A stretch of 53,839 nucleotides of DNA from Candidatus Bathyarchaeota archaeon (GTDB lineage Archaea; Thermoproteota; Bathyarchaeia; Bathyarchaeales; Bathycorpusculaceae): positions 32,356 to 86,194 of the forward strand of contig JAMDCQ010000022.1 of NCBI GenBank assembly GCA_023488905.1, written 5' to 3'. The position numbers and the translations under genes are program-made. The notes beneath the pieces are model-generated. The model was given only the letters and a program-made list of their open reading frames with translations. It searched no databases and was not told the DNA's origin. Positions 15,881 to 24,608 of this stretch are shown here, in pieces (positions within the stretch are counted from its first letter, which is position 1; the number at the start of each line of letters is the position of its first letter).

Positions 15881-17014
15881 TTACTCGACAGTCATTTCCA
15901 GCGTGGTTTTGTAATCAGCGACTACCCTTACCCCACGCATCTTAAGCTCTTCATCAAGCGCCACATCGCCCGTGTCAACCCTCAAACTCTTAAGCCTATC
16001 CAACTTGCTCTTCGTCGCAATCACAACGATGTTTTCTAATTCGACTTGGCGAATCACGCGGCTGCTTATCTGCTGGTTTCCTCTGCCGAAAATGAAGCCC
16101 TGCCCGCCAATCGGGGTTACGACGATTTTTGTGGGTTTGCCATCTGTTAGTTCTAAGAGTTGTTTTTCGTTTACGTCTTTGGCGATTATTTTCTTGTTTA
16201 AGAGGAGGTCTACGCCGAGGAGGGTTTTTTTCTGGTCCAGCAAGTCGGCGATGGTGCGGGTGGTTGTGCCTGGACCCACGATGTAGAAGGTTTCGGGTTG
16301 CATTTCCTCGATCAGGTACACGGCGATGGCTGCTTGATTCTCCAATTCATTTTCCGTCATGGGGCTCTCCATCTTGTTGCCCTGAATCAAATGCGGCTCA
16401 AAAGGACTAAGCATGTACCCAAACAATTCCGCCGAGAGGTGCCCCTCGCGGAACGCTTCTTCATCAATATCCATCACTTCCGCTTCCCGCAAAGGTAACC
16501 CGCCCCAAAGAAATCTGACTGCAACTCTCGCCGCCGCTTGAGGGCTGATGGCGAATAGGGCGCTGTGCATTTTTACGCCTGTGGGTACGCCGAGCACTGG
16601 CAGCTTCATGTCCACGGCTTTTTGGATGTCGCGGGTGGTTCCGTCGCCGCCGCAGTAAACCAGCAAATCCACACCGGCTTCAACGATGGCTTTGGCGACT
16701 GCATGGGTGTCCTCAGAGGAGGTTTCTGGTTTGCCTTCGCCGATGACTTGGCAGGTGTAGCCGAGCTTTTTAGCTTCAGATTCACCCATGTCGCCTGCGC
16801 CTACAATTAGCTTCAGATGGGGTTTGGTTGTAGAGAGCTCGGTTAGGAAGGTTTCTGCCCGCTGCGCCGCGATGGGTTTAGCTCCTAACGCCTTAGCTTG
16901 CTGGAGTATTGCCTCTCCGTCTGTGCCTTTAAGCCCCACCGCTCCGCCCATGCCTGCCACTGGGTTCACGATGAACCCGATTGTTTTGGTTGGTATGGCT
17001 GGTTTGGTAGTCAA
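15881..17014 (-). CDS. ATP-NAD/AcoX-type kinase family protein
   Basis: 377 residues. N-terminal IGFIVNPVAGMGGAVGLKGTDG is the phosphate-binding start of the ATP-NAD/AcoX kinase family, and VYCGGDGTTRDIQKAV is the GGDGT motif of the NAD-kinase/diacylglycerol-kinase superfamily. GVPTGVKMHSALFAISP follows as in this subfamily. The C-terminal ~150 residues (AIAVYLIEEMQPETFYIVGPGTTTRTIADLL and PIGGQGFIFGRGNQQISSRVI) belong to the AcoX-like domain. The true substrate may not be NAD. Single gene, leftward. Confidence 0.88.
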   Translation of the reverse strand: MTTKPAIPTKTIGFIVNPVAGMGGAVGLKGTDGEAILQQAKALGAKPIAAQRAETFLTELSTTKPHLKLIVGAGDMGESEAKKLGYTCQVIGEGKPETSSEDTHAVAKAIVEAGVDLLVYCGGDGTTRDIQKAVDMKLPVLGVPTGVKMHSALFAISPQAAARVAVRFLWGGLPLREAEVMDIDEEAFREGHLSAELFGYMLSPFEPHLIQGNKMESPMTENELENQAAIAVYLIEEMQPETFYIVGPGTTTRTIADLLDQKKTLLGVDLLLNKKIIAKDVNEKQLLELTDGKPTKIVVTPIGGQGFIFGRGNQQISSRVIRQVELENIVVIATKSKLDRLKSLRVDTGDVALDEELKMRGVRVVADYKTTLEMTVE

Positions 17015-17070
17015 GGTTGTTTAACCTGTATAGTAGATAGGCGTGTGGGATTAATAAAAAGAGAAAAGGG

Positions 17071-17628
17071 TTAGGGCTGGTTTCTTTCATGGTTTATCCA
17101 CCAGACGAGTGCTATGATTGCGGGGATTGCTAGGATTGCTGCTGCCCAGAGCAGTATCGTTACCATTGAGCCCACGACGTAGTCTAAGTTCCAGCTTGCG
17201 ATGGCGGTGTTCCAGTTTCCGTCTATGTAGACTTTGATGGCGAACGCGATGAACAACAGCGGTGAAATTGCTCCGCCTGCGTCTCTGCCCTTAGAGTGCT
17301 TACCTGAGCGAGGTTTCTCCATTTCAGGGATGCGTTTCCACCATGCCCACCCTGCGATTGCGCCAATAGCTACTGGAATGCCGATTAGGACCAGCTCCCA
17401 GAACGCCGCATGTAGAATGAACAGCAATACGCTATTCATCGACCACAGATTCAGTGCTGAAGGCACCAGACCAGTTGACTGGGCGTTGCCTGTGAACCAG
17501 ACAAATACGTAGACGGCGCCTGCAACAGCCAAGACTGCGGCTGCTGCAAACACCGCAAACGCTGCCCAGTGCTTTCTAAAGAAGCGGCGCCAGTCTGAGT
17601 CGGTTTGGGTTTCAATTTGTTGTGTCAT
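17071..17628 (-). CDS. Multi-pass membrane protein next to a decayed DUF996 gene
   Basis: 185 residues with about four membrane segments (roughly 23-46, 65-90, 118-133 and 148-172). A cytosolic basic loop (KPRSGKHSKGRD) separates the halves. N-terminus begins TQQIETQTDSDWRRFFRKHWAAF. No recognised family. It starts 15 bases after the end of the broken DUF996-like gene in the same direction, so the two formed an operon; the deletion upstream has probably removed the original promoter, and expression is uncertain. Confidence 0.75.
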   Translation of the reverse strand: MTQQIETQTDSDWRRFFRKHWAAFAVFAAAAVLAVAGAVYVFVWFTGNAQSTGLVPSALNLWSMNSVLLFILHAAFWELVLIGIPVAIGAIAGWAWWKRIPEMEKPRSGKHSKGRDAGGAISPLLFIAFAIKVYIDGNWNTAIASWNLDYVVGSMVTILLWAAAILAIPAIIALVWWINHERNQP

Positions 17629-17643
17629 TTTCTGTTTCTCTCC

Positions 17644-17970
17644 TTATGCCTGTGGTGGTTGGGTTGGCGGTGCTGTGTACCCGTTTTGTTGAGGGTTGTA
17701 TTGCTGGTGCTGCTTTGATTTCATGCCAAAGAAGCCGATTGTGGCAAATATTCAGGCGACGAATATCAGCAGTAGGCCAACTATTATGATGGTGAATACT
17801 GAGCCCCACCAGAGGAGTGCGCCTGCTGTGGCTAAGTGGGTTTCTCCTGATTTCTCTGCGAGAGTGTCGAAGGTTTTTCTAAGGTTGGATGCTGCGAGGA
17901 CATAGAACACGAATGCGACGACGAGGCCTCCGAGGAAGGTTGCTAAGCCAACTGCAAAGCCGCCCCCGGA
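17644..17970 (-). pseudogene. DUF996-like membrane protein, truncated and interrupted
   Basis: Reading leftward from about 17970, one frame gives a protein with GFAVGLATFLGGLVVAFVFY, then LRKTFDTLAEKSGETHLATAG, a second hydrophobic segment ending LLLIFVA, an in-frame TGA (17752-17754), then IFATIGFFGMK and a Gln/Pro tail rich in QQ and PPTQPP. The pattern and length fit the C-terminal half of the DUF996 family, in which a Trp (TGG) would be expected where the TGA sits. The N-terminal half is missing: the frame ends at 17970 against an unrelated rightward gene remnant. Both a nonsense change and a 5' deletion are present. Confidence 0.7.
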
Positions 17971-18342
17971 ACAAAAAGCAGCATAAGCGCAGCGTTAGGC
18001 TACAAGTCGGATGACCACTTCCATTACGACTGGAACTACCTCATAGACGCAGGCATGATAGAGGAAAAACAGGGGTTTTACCAAGTCACCGATACAGGCA
18101 GAAAAGAGTTCGCCCTCTACTCTACCGCCGCCATGAGCAACTGGATCATGGTCATCATGGGCATCGCGATTGTCTCCTTCACCGTCGGCTTTCACTTTGA
18201 GTTGCTGCCGGTAGAGAGTGTGGCGTTTTTTGGTGCTGCCCTGATTTTGGTTGGTTCCTTGTTCCTTCTTATTGGAGGGAAAAGCAGGCCCAAATTGTCT
18301 GTTGAGGCTAAAGAACTGCTAAAAGAACTGAACCGCAGATAA
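17971..18342 (+). pseudogene. Headless winged-helix/membrane protein remnant
   Basis: The frame opens at 17971 with TKSSISAALGYKSDDHFHYDWNYL, which reads as the second half of a winged-helix DNA-binding domain, continues through MIEEKQGFYQVTDTGRKEFALY (a wing) and ends with two membrane segments (about IMVIMGIAIVSFTVGFHF and VAFFGAALILVGSLFLLIGG) and a basic tail. No start codon or promoter remains upstream; the first in-frame ATG (18055) would cut off the recognition helix. It abuts the DUF996-like remnant back to back, so one deletion removed both 5' ends. Confidence 0.7.
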
Positions 18343-18379
18343 AACAAAAAATAAGAAGAAAAAGGTTGGTTGCTGCGTT

Positions 18380-19801
18380 TTAGATGGATTCGCAGCCGAT
18401 GTACTGTTTGGTGGCGTCGCTAAGCCACGGGTAGAGCTTGCGCAGTTTCTCCATGGACTCGGCGACTTTCTCTGTGGGGTACTCGTATGGTTGCAGTCTG
18501 CCGCTGAAGTATTCCTCGTATGCGGTCATGTCAAAGAAGCCATGACCCGTCAAAGCGAACAGCAGTGTCTTTGGTTCGTTGGCTTCTTTACAGCTGAGTG
18601 CTGCGTCAACGACGGCTTTTATGGCGTGGGCGGATTCTGGTGCTGGGATAATGCCTTCACTGCGGATGAAGATTTTTGCAGCGTCGAAAGCATCCACCTG
18701 GTTAACGGCAAGGGTGCTGATTTTCTTTTCCTGCGCAAGCACACTGATGGTTGGTGCGATGCCATGGTAACGGAGTCCACCTGCATGGATGGGGGCCGGC
18801 ATGAAATCGTGGCCCAGCGTGTGCATGGGAACGAGTGGGGTGAGTTTAGCAGTGTCACCGTGGTCAAAGGTATAGTAGCCGCGGGTGACTTTGGGGCATG
18901 CTGTGGGCTCGACGGCGATGAACTGGGTTTCTTTGGGTGCCTTCTTGGAGACTTTGTCGTAGTAGAAGGGCCAGAATAAGCCGCTGAAGCTGCTGCCTCC
19001 GCCGATGCATCCGTAGATTGCGTCGGGGTAGTCTTCGACAATGGCGAGTTGTTTTTGGGCTTCGAGTCCAGCGACGGTTTGGTGCATGCAGACATGGTTG
19101 AAGACGCTTCCGATTGTGTAGTTGGCTTTTTTGCCTGTTTTCTCGCTTTCTAAGCTGTCCTCTACGGCTTCGCTGATTGCAATGCCGAGGCTGCCTTTGC
19201 TGTTGGGGTCTTCAGCAAGGATTTTTCTGCCTGCCGCGGTTTTGTTGCTGGGGCTGGCGATGCATTCTGCCCCGAAAGCGTTCATCATGGCCTTGCGGTA
19301 GGGCTTCTGATCAAAACTCGCGCGGACCATGTAGACGGTTGCTTCTAGCCCAAACTGGTTAGCTGCAAAGGAGAGTGCGCTTCCCCATTGCCCTGCACCG
19401 GTTTCGGTGGTGACGCGGGTAATTCCTTCTTTCATGTTATAGTAGGCTTGGGGAACGGCGCTGTTGGTTTTGTGGCTGCCTGAGGGTGAGACGCCTTCAT
19501 ATTTGTAGTAGATTTTGGCGGGTGTTTTGAGGTCTTTTTCTAGACCGAATGCTCGGAAAAGGGGGCTGGGTCTCCAGATTTTGTATATTTCGCGGACTTC
19601 GTCTGGGATGTCTATCCAACGTTCTTGGCTGATTTCTTGTCCGATGATTGCTTTAGGGAAAATTTTCGGGACTATGCCGACGCCTGGTTTTCCTGTTTCT
19701 GCTTCGAGGAAGGGTGGCAGGGGGTGGGGCAGGTCGGGCACAATGTTGTACCACTGTTTGGGTATGTCTGTTTCTTTGAGTAGAATTTTTTTGTCCGGCA
19801 T
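18380..19801 (-). CDS. trpB2: Tryptophan synthase beta-like PLP enzyme (TrpB2)
   Basis: 473 residues, longer than TrpB1 (~400) as usual for TrpB2. PLP lysine Lys111 in SPSGSHKTNSA, then ETGAGQWGSALSFAA, and the phosphate-binding GCIGGGSSFSGLFW. The N-terminal extension (LPHPLPPFLEAETGKPG) is characteristic of TrpB2. The family condenses indole and serine, or acts as a serine deaminase, often without TrpA; no trpA is nearby. It is divergent from an ACT-domain regulator across a 200-base gap, an arrangement suggesting amino-acid-responsive control. Confidence 0.95.
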   Translation of the reverse strand: MPDKKILLKETDIPKQWYNIVPDLPHPLPPFLEAETGKPGVGIVPKIFPKAIIGQEISQERWIDIPDEVREIYKIWRPSPLFRAFGLEKDLKTPAKIYYKYEGVSPSGSHKTNSAVPQAYYNMKEGITRVTTETGAGQWGSALSFAANQFGLEATVYMVRASFDQKPYRKAMMNAFGAECIASPSNKTAAGRKILAEDPNSKGSLGIAISEAVEDSLESEKTGKKANYTIGSVFNHVCMHQTVAGLEAQKQLAIVEDYPDAIYGCIGGGSSFSGLFWPFYYDKVSKKAPKETQFIAVEPTACPKVTRGYYTFDHGDTAKLTPLVPMHTLGHDFMPAPIHAGGLRYHGIAPTISVLAQEKKISTLAVNQVDAFDAAKIFIRSEGIIPAPESAHAIKAVVDAALSCKEANEPKTLLFALTGHGFFDMTAYEEYFSGRLQPYEYPTEKVAESMEKLRKLYPWLSDATKQYIGCESI

Positions 19802-20004
19802 ACAATTCGCCTTTTGTTGGTTGTAAATCGTGCGTTAAGGTTTTATTTAAGGCTTTTCTGTACAAAAATATACGTTTAGTTATCGTGCTTGCTCGCCGAG
19901 TTTATATGGAAAATACGCGGGAAGTTTGTCTCATCCACTTTTCAATTCGACACAAACAACACATTTATACCTAAACGCACAGAACAATACACAAGCGGAT
20001 AAAT

Positions 20005-20508
20005 ATGTGGAAGAACATAGAGCGCCAACTCGAAACTTACCCCGAACGCCTAAAAGTCGCACGCGTCCTCATCGAAAACGGCCTCAGCGCCAAAGGCGAC
20101 AAAATCTACCTCAACCAAATCGAAATCCCCCCCATCCGCATCGCCCGCGTCGCAGAAGTAGACCGCCGAACCGTCAACGAAACCCTCACAACCATCCACA
20201 ACACCCCCGAACTCCGCATGATTTTTGATGCAATCCGCCCCGCAGGCCACAGCCTAAAGGAAATCGCCAAACACCTAAACCTCGGCGTCTTAGAAATTAC
20301 TCCTGTAAACGCCGCATCGCCTGGAATTTTATCCAACACAGCCACGGCATTAAACAAGGCAGGGTTGAGCATCCGTCAAGCCATCGTGGATGACCCCGAG
20401 TTGTCCCCTGAGCCCAAGTTAACTTTAATTGTAGAGAGAAAGATTCCTGGAGAGCTCATTCCTGAGTTGTTAAAGATTTCAGGCGTCGCTAAAGTCTCCG
20501 TGTACTAA
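20005..20508 (+). CDS. ACT-domain regulator of amino acid metabolism (COG2150-like)
   Basis: 167 residues. Residues about 1-75 are helical with a helix-turn-helix-like part (IRIARVAEVDRRTVNETLTTI). Residues about 92-167 are an ACT domain (LEITPVNAASPGILSNTATALNKAGLSIRQAIVDDPELS ... LIVERKIPGELIPELLKISGVAKVSVY). This two-part layout matches the archaeal 'predicted regulator of amino acid metabolism' group. TATA-like ATTTATAC lies ~30 bases before the ATG, so the mRNA is almost leaderless. Divergent from trpB2; tryptophan or another amino acid as ligand is inference. Confidence 0.85.
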   Translation: MWKNIERQLETYPERLKVARVLIENGLSAKGDKIYLNQIEIPPIRIARVAEVDRRTVNETLTTIHNTPELRMIFDAIRPAGHSLKEIAKHLNLGVLEITPVNAASPGILSNTATALNKAGLSIRQAIVDDPELSPEPKLTLIVERKIPGELIPELLKISGVAKVSVY

Positions 20509-20598
20509 GCTACTTGCCATTTATACCTCTCCGTTAGACTTGCGCTTTGAGCGGTTTGTTGTGTTTGTGCTTGCAGAAACTCTTTTATAGCACAGCAA

Positions 20599-20612
20599 TG
20601 TAAAATTTTACA
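20599..20612. promoter_or_regulatory. Perfect palindrome over the ECF gene start site
   Basis: TGTAAAATTTTACA is a perfect 14-bp palindrome. The flanking word CACAGCAATG occurs on both sides (20591-20600 and 20611-20620), making a larger direct repeat overlapping the palindrome. TTTTATAG (about 20583-20590) upstream can serve as TATA box, so the palindrome would cover the transcription start: a repressor position. It resembles the dyad type recognised by BirA or other small-molecule repressors, but the protein is not identified. Confidence 0.55.
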
Positions 20613-20644
20613 CAGCAATGCAAAAAAGTTCTAAAGGCGATGTG

Positions 20645-21412
20645 ATGAAACTCAAAATCACGACAAAACAAATAGCGCTAATCGCTGTCTTCTCCGCACT
20701 CTACGCCGTCTTTCGAATAATACCCATCGGGCCAATGATCGGCCTATCATCCTCATTCTCACTATCCGACGCCCTCGCACCACTCATCGGACTCATCTTA
20801 GGCCCCTTCTCAGGCGGACTCACCGTAATCATAGGCACCTTCTCAGCAATGGCCTTAGGCAAAGCCCCCGTCTTCTTGGGTTTAGACTTTCTACCTGCCC
20901 TCGTAAATGCTGTCGCGGTAGGCTTCCTCATAAGACGAAAATGGCTACCTGTAGTAGCTCTATACGCAACCGTATTGACGATATTCCTGCTAAGTCCATA
21001 TACCCTGCTGTTTGTTCAGGTAGGATCAATACCTGTACCCTTCATGTGGCTGCACCTAGTAGCACTAGTCGTTCTGCTGTCCCCCATAAGCTCCAAAGCC
21101 ATCTCCAACATACGAAAAACAAACATAGCCTACATAGCATTAAGTATAGCCGCTTTAGCGTTCATCGGAACAATGCTTCAGCACCTCACAGGCAACTTGC
21201 TATTCCAACTAGTATTTGGTCAACCAATCGGTGGATACACCGCTGAAACCTTCGCTGGCTACTGGAACATGATCTTCTATGCATACCCCGTAGAACGAAC
21301 CGTAATGATCATCATCACCACCCTAATCGGAGTACCACTAGTAAAAATCCTAAAGCAATCCGTACTGCCCTTCAAAGACCCCACAACAGACAAAACTAAA
21401 AACAAAGCCTAA
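20645..21412 (+). CDS. ECF transporter S-component-like membrane protein
   Basis: 255 residues from ATG 20645; an upstream ATG (20618) would include sequence from the operator-like repeat and is less likely. About six membrane segments. The beginning (TTKQIALIAVFSALYAVFRIIP, then LSDALAPLIGLILGPFSGGLTVIIG, and FLGLDFLPALVNAVAVGFL) is typical of substrate-binding S-components of energy-coupling-factor vitamin transporters. The ATPase/T subunits are not adjacent, as usual for group-II systems. The vitamin is unknown; a BioY-like role is suggested only weakly by the palindrome. Confidence 0.8.
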   Translation: MKLKITTKQIALIAVFSALYAVFRIIPIGPMIGLSSSFSLSDALAPLIGLILGPFSGGLTVIIGTFSAMALGKAPVFLGLDFLPALVNAVAVGFLIRRKWLPVVALYATVLTIFLLSPYTLLFVQVGSIPVPFMWLHLVALVVLLSPISSKAISNIRKTNIAYIALSIAALAFIGTMLQHLTGNLLFQLVFGQPIGGYTAETFAGYWNMIFYAYPVERTVMIIITTLIGVPLVKILKQSVLPFKDPTTDKTKNKA

Positions 21413-21421
21413 CTAAACTAT

Positions 21422-22996
21422 CTAACCTTCTTTTTTCTTAAACAACTCAGCATCCTGAACGTACTCTTTCCCAGTTTCTAATGCAACTTCGGCCTTTGCC
21501 AATTCCTTCCCCAAATACGCCGCATGATCCAGCATAGAAACCAACCCCAAAGCCAAAATTTTATTGTACACATTCGCCGCTGTTTTACCTTTAACAATGT
21601 TTAGGGGCTTTGTCACATCGCTTGAGCGGTAGTGAGCCGCAACTAAATTGCCATCCGTGCGGTCTATGGCTATTTTGAATACCCCCGCCGCATCCAGAGA
21701 TGTTGCTGACTCCTCACTATCCACGGCTACCACCACGTTAGCACTGGCTTCAAGGGTTTTATCGTAAGGCTCCTCATGCGTACGTTTATCTTTTAAGAAG
21801 AGCAGGTCTATGCCGAGGTCTTTGGGAACTGAGGCGCGCTTTTTGGCCAGAAACATCATTTTTGCCGCACTCACTTCTTCGGCTACGGTGCCTTTTGCCT
21901 TTGTACTCTTCTCGGTAGCCAACAAGATGCTGCCACCGACTTCTGATGATAGACGCGCAAGGATAGCGTTGAGGCCTATTGAGTCTGCGTCAAAAAGCTC
22001 CGTAACGTTTGAAACCCCCACAAACATTGGCACATGAGGGTTTCGGGCAGCAAATTCTTTGAATGCTATAAACGATTCTAAAATGTCAGTTGGTTCAACA
22101 ATTAAGTCCGCGATGCAGCGATTTACTCCTAACTGTTTGGCTTTAGCAATTATTTCTTCGATATACTTTACGCGGTCCTGAGCCTTTTTAGGGAAATATC
22201 CTTGGCGCTGATTAGTGGGAATAATAACCACTGCAACATTCTTGGCGTATGCCGCGATTTCTTCGATGTTTCCCGCATCTCCACTAAGAACAAGTTCGGC
22301 GCCTGCTTCAATCGCCGCTTTAATTTCTGCGGGATCCAACGTATCAATGCTAACAGGCACATCCACCACCTGCTTCACCCACTGCACAATTTGTCTAGCC
22401 TTTTCGGGCTGCGATTCACCCGCAACCATGCCTACATCAATAATGTCTGCACCCACGTTAACAAACCGTTTCGCTGTCTGCTGAACAGTGTCTTTATCCA
22501 TAAACGCCGCATCAACAATTTCCGCAAGCACCCGCATCGGAAAAGCTACACCAACTGCCACATCACCAACAAGCATGCTGCCAGGTTTCTTGAGCAACTC
22601 TTCTTTCTGTGACTCAGTTTTCTGGATTTCCTGCAGGGCTTTCTCAACAAGTTTTTCGCGTAGCAAATCACAAGCAGGCACCGTCGTCGAAAGCTCAACA
22701 TCACTTAACATATCCAAGATGGTCGGTAAATCAGCAGAATATCTTGGACCTTTAAACGCAGGTACCTCTGTTGCTTTTGTGATTTCAGTTGTATCTCCAC
22801 GAACAAGCCCGGGAACCAAAATCATGTTAAAACCCGCCAACTTGACGTTCTTTAACTCGTTGATTATGGCTTGAGGAGTTAAGAAAGCGGCTACTGCAAG
22901 TTTAAGCGCCACCGTCTCCGTCTCCACACTGCTTTCTTTAGCGTAACCTCTGACGATATCTTGCGCCAATTGACCCGTAACTAGAAGAACCTTCAT
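21422..22996 (-). CDS. Dihydropteroate synthase-like protein (H4MPT cluster)
   Basis: 524 residues, about twice the length of a bacterial DHPS. The central ~190-residue barrel (about residues 140-400) has DHPS features: KRFVNVGADIIDVGMVAGESQPEKAR, VPVSIDTLDPAEIKAAIEAGAELVLSGD, and MFVGVSNVTELFDADSIGLNAIL. The first ~130 residues and last ~110 residues are the extra domains of the archaeal 'dihydropteroate synthase-related' family. It starts 5 bases after the RFAP synthase gene stop in one leftward operon. A role in joining the pterin and aryl halves of tetrahydromethanopterin is inferred from that context. Confidence 0.88.
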   Translation of the reverse strand: MKVLLVTGQLAQDIVRGYAKESSVETETVALKLAVAAFLTPQAIINELKNVKLAGFNMILVPGLVRGDTTEITKATEVPAFKGPRYSADLPTILDMLSDVELSTTVPACDLLREKLVEKALQEIQKTESQKEELLKKPGSMLVGDVAVGVAFPMRVLAEIVDAAFMDKDTVQQTAKRFVNVGADIIDVGMVAGESQPEKARQIVQWVKQVVDVPVSIDTLDPAEIKAAIEAGAELVLSGDAGNIEEIAAYAKNVAVVIIPTNQRQGYFPKKAQDRVKYIEEIIAKAKQLGVNRCIADLIVEPTDILESFIAFKEFAARNPHVPMFVGVSNVTELFDADSIGLNAILARLSSEVGGSILLATEKSTKAKGTVAEEVSAAKMMFLAKKRASVPKDLGIDLLFLKDKRTHEEPYDKTLEASANVVVAVDSEESATSLDAAGVFKIAIDRTDGNLVAAHYRSSDVTKPLNIVKGKTAANVYNKILALGLVSMLDHAAYLGKELAKAEVALETGKEYVQDAELFKKKEG

Positions 22997-23001
22997 TTCT
23001 T

Positions 23002-23970
23002 TTATGCCCCAAACGTTTTTATGGTTGCACCCGTGTTGTTCGCTTTCGTGATGAAGGCTTGTCCACCCACGCCTCTGCGCAGGTATGCTTTAACTTCAGT
23101 AAGTATTTGTTTGGCGTGTTCTTGCTTTACGACGGCGTAGACGGTTGGCCCCCAAGAGCTTTGTCCAACACCATAAGCGCCTGTTTGTTTCATAAATTCT
23201 ATACATTCAGCATCGGCTGAGCTGGAATAGAGTCCCCCTTGTGCCTCAGCAAAGTACTTGCCTGTGAGAAGCTGAATCTCTGTAAGTGCCTCGCCAAAGC
23301 TTTCGATGCCATTCTCAGCTAACGCTGGAAGAAGCTTGAACATTGTGAAACGGCAGATTTTTGCCACATCACAAGCGGGCATAGCGGGAAGTTTGCTAAA
23401 TGCCTTGATTTCTTCGACGTTCGATAAGCCCTTGTTTTGGTTCGGTATGGCGATGACGAAACGCCAGTCCATAGGAAAAGGTTGCCGATAAATCAAAGGC
23501 GGAACGGTATTCGTTTTCAGGTTTTTGCCTCCATCAACCACGAACCCGCCTTTCAAAAAGATATTTGTGCCGATGCTGGTTCGTTTTGCGCGCCCCATAG
23601 CAACCGCCAACTCTGGAACAGTAGCTTTTACCGTAAACAGCTTTGCAAGGGCAACCGCTACGGCTAAAGACAATTGGGTACCTGATCCTAAGCCTACATG
23701 GGATGGAATTGTTTCTAAAATATTGATGTGCACTTTAGGTTGCACACGATAGCTAGAACAGAAGCGGTTTACTAACGCTTTTGCAAGCTCAGTTTCTTGA
23801 CCCGTAACTATCAAGTCGTTCGCGTTTTTTGCTTCAACCAAGACGTTGGGGTGGTCTATACCAACGCCTAAACCACCGAACATACGGCCTAAATCGCCGT
23901 TCATATCAATTAAACCCAAATGGAGTCTCGCAGGAGTTTTTACTGTAACTCTCACAGTTTGACCCCCCAA
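23002..23970 (-). CDS. Beta-ribofuranosylaminobenzene 5'-phosphate synthase
   Basis: 322 residues of the GHMP-kinase fold, with RLHLGLIDMNGDLGRMFGGLGVGID at the N-terminus, and the RFAP-synthase version of the GHMP glycine loop, IPSHVGLGSGTQLSLAVAVAL near 88-108. Further on, KRTSIGTNIFLKGGFVVDGG fits this family and not true kinases. The enzyme condenses PRPP and 4-hydroxybenzoate or aminobenzoate, with loss of CO2, at the first committed step of methanopterin synthesis. It overlaps the upstream DUF447 gene by 19 bases and is followed by the DHPS-like gene. Confidence 0.93.
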   Translation of the reverse strand: MGGQTVRVTVKTPARLHLGLIDMNGDLGRMFGGLGVGIDHPNVLVEAKNANDLIVTGQETELAKALVNRFCSSYRVQPKVHINILETIPSHVGLGSGTQLSLAVAVALAKLFTVKATVPELAVAMGRAKRTSIGTNIFLKGGFVVDGGKNLKTNTVPPLIYRQPFPMDWRFVIAIPNQNKGLSNVEEIKAFSKLPAMPACDVAKICRFTMFKLLPALAENGIESFGEALTEIQLLTGKYFAEAQGGLYSSSADAECIEFMKQTGAYGVGQSSWGPTVYAVVKQEHAKQILTEVKAYLRRGVGGQAFITKANNTGATIKTFGA

Positions 23971-24608
23971 GAATCGATTCTATGTAGCAAATCAGCTAAA
24001 ACATAGGCATATTGACTGTTTGGCGCTACTCGCTCGACTATAGTAGCACAGTCCTGGATTGTTTTTACTAACTTGGCTACTTCCTCTTGTTTGTGAGGCT
24101 CTTTGGCGAATGCTTTTACACGGGTTGCATGCGTAATTGCTTCCAACGTCAAAGGCATAGCGCGGCAGTAAACCTGTGGAAACTTTTTTTCGGCAAATAA
24201 CCGTTGTACTTTACATGAAAACGATGTTCTATCCCCATCCGATGCCACATTATCAACTGAGACTTCAACTACAGCATCTGCATTATGTAGCTTCGGTGCC
24301 TCAACAGCTTCAGCGCCGACGAACCACTCGACAGGAACAGTTCCTTTTGGATTAGCCTCTTTGAAGGTGGATTTGTAGAAAACTTCTATGTCGCTTGTTA
24401 GGTTTACGGCGGCGCTTTTTTTTGCTTTGAGGTTTTGGCAGGTTGAGGAACTGTTAAAGATGCTTATGGATAGGTGTTGTTCGTCGAGCAATTTTAGACC
24501 CATCGGCGCCGCGTTGGCTGACCCGTCAGGGTTATAGGTGGTAATTATTGCTTCACTGAATATGCCTCTTTTGAAGCCTAAACTGGTTAAATCTGCCATC
24601 GAGACCAC
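23952..24608 (-). CDS. DUF447 family flavin-binding-fold protein (H4MPT cluster)
   Basis: 218 residues. FSEAIITTYNPDGSANAAPMGL near the N-terminus, then SSSTCQNLKAKKSAAVNLTSD and WFVGAEAVEAPKLHNADAVVEV match the archaeal DUF447 family, with a split-barrel FMN-binding fold and a helical C-terminus (VKTIQDCATIVERVAPNSQYAYVLADLL). The family is often next to RFAP synthase in archaea, and here it overlaps it by 19 bases. Role in H4MPT-related biosynthesis is inferred from the neighbour. The first Met or the fourth (MADLTS) could be the true start. Confidence 0.85.
   Translation of the reverse strand: MVSMADLTSLGFKRGIFSEAIITTYNPDGSANAAPMGLKLLDEQHLSISIFNSSSTCQNLKAKKSAAVNLTSDIEVFYKSTFKEANPKGTVPVEWFVGAEAVEAPKLHNADAVVEVSVDNVASDGDRTSFSCKVQRLFAEKKFPQVYCRAMPLTLEAITHATRVKAFAKEPHKQEEVAKLVKTIQDCATIVERVAPNSQYAYVLADLLHRIDSWGVKL

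Noticed and set aside
17752-17754. In-frame TGA as selenocysteine or recoded tryptophan
   Set aside because: No other gene in the window uses TGA in this way, no SECIS-like hairpin is nearby, and the same gene is truncated at its 5' end, so decay is the simpler reading.
19926-20228. Rightward 100-codon ORF overlapping the start of the ACT regulator gene
   Set aside because: Arg/Pro-rich product typical of an out-of-frame reading of a real gene; the ACT-domain frame is clearly the coding one.
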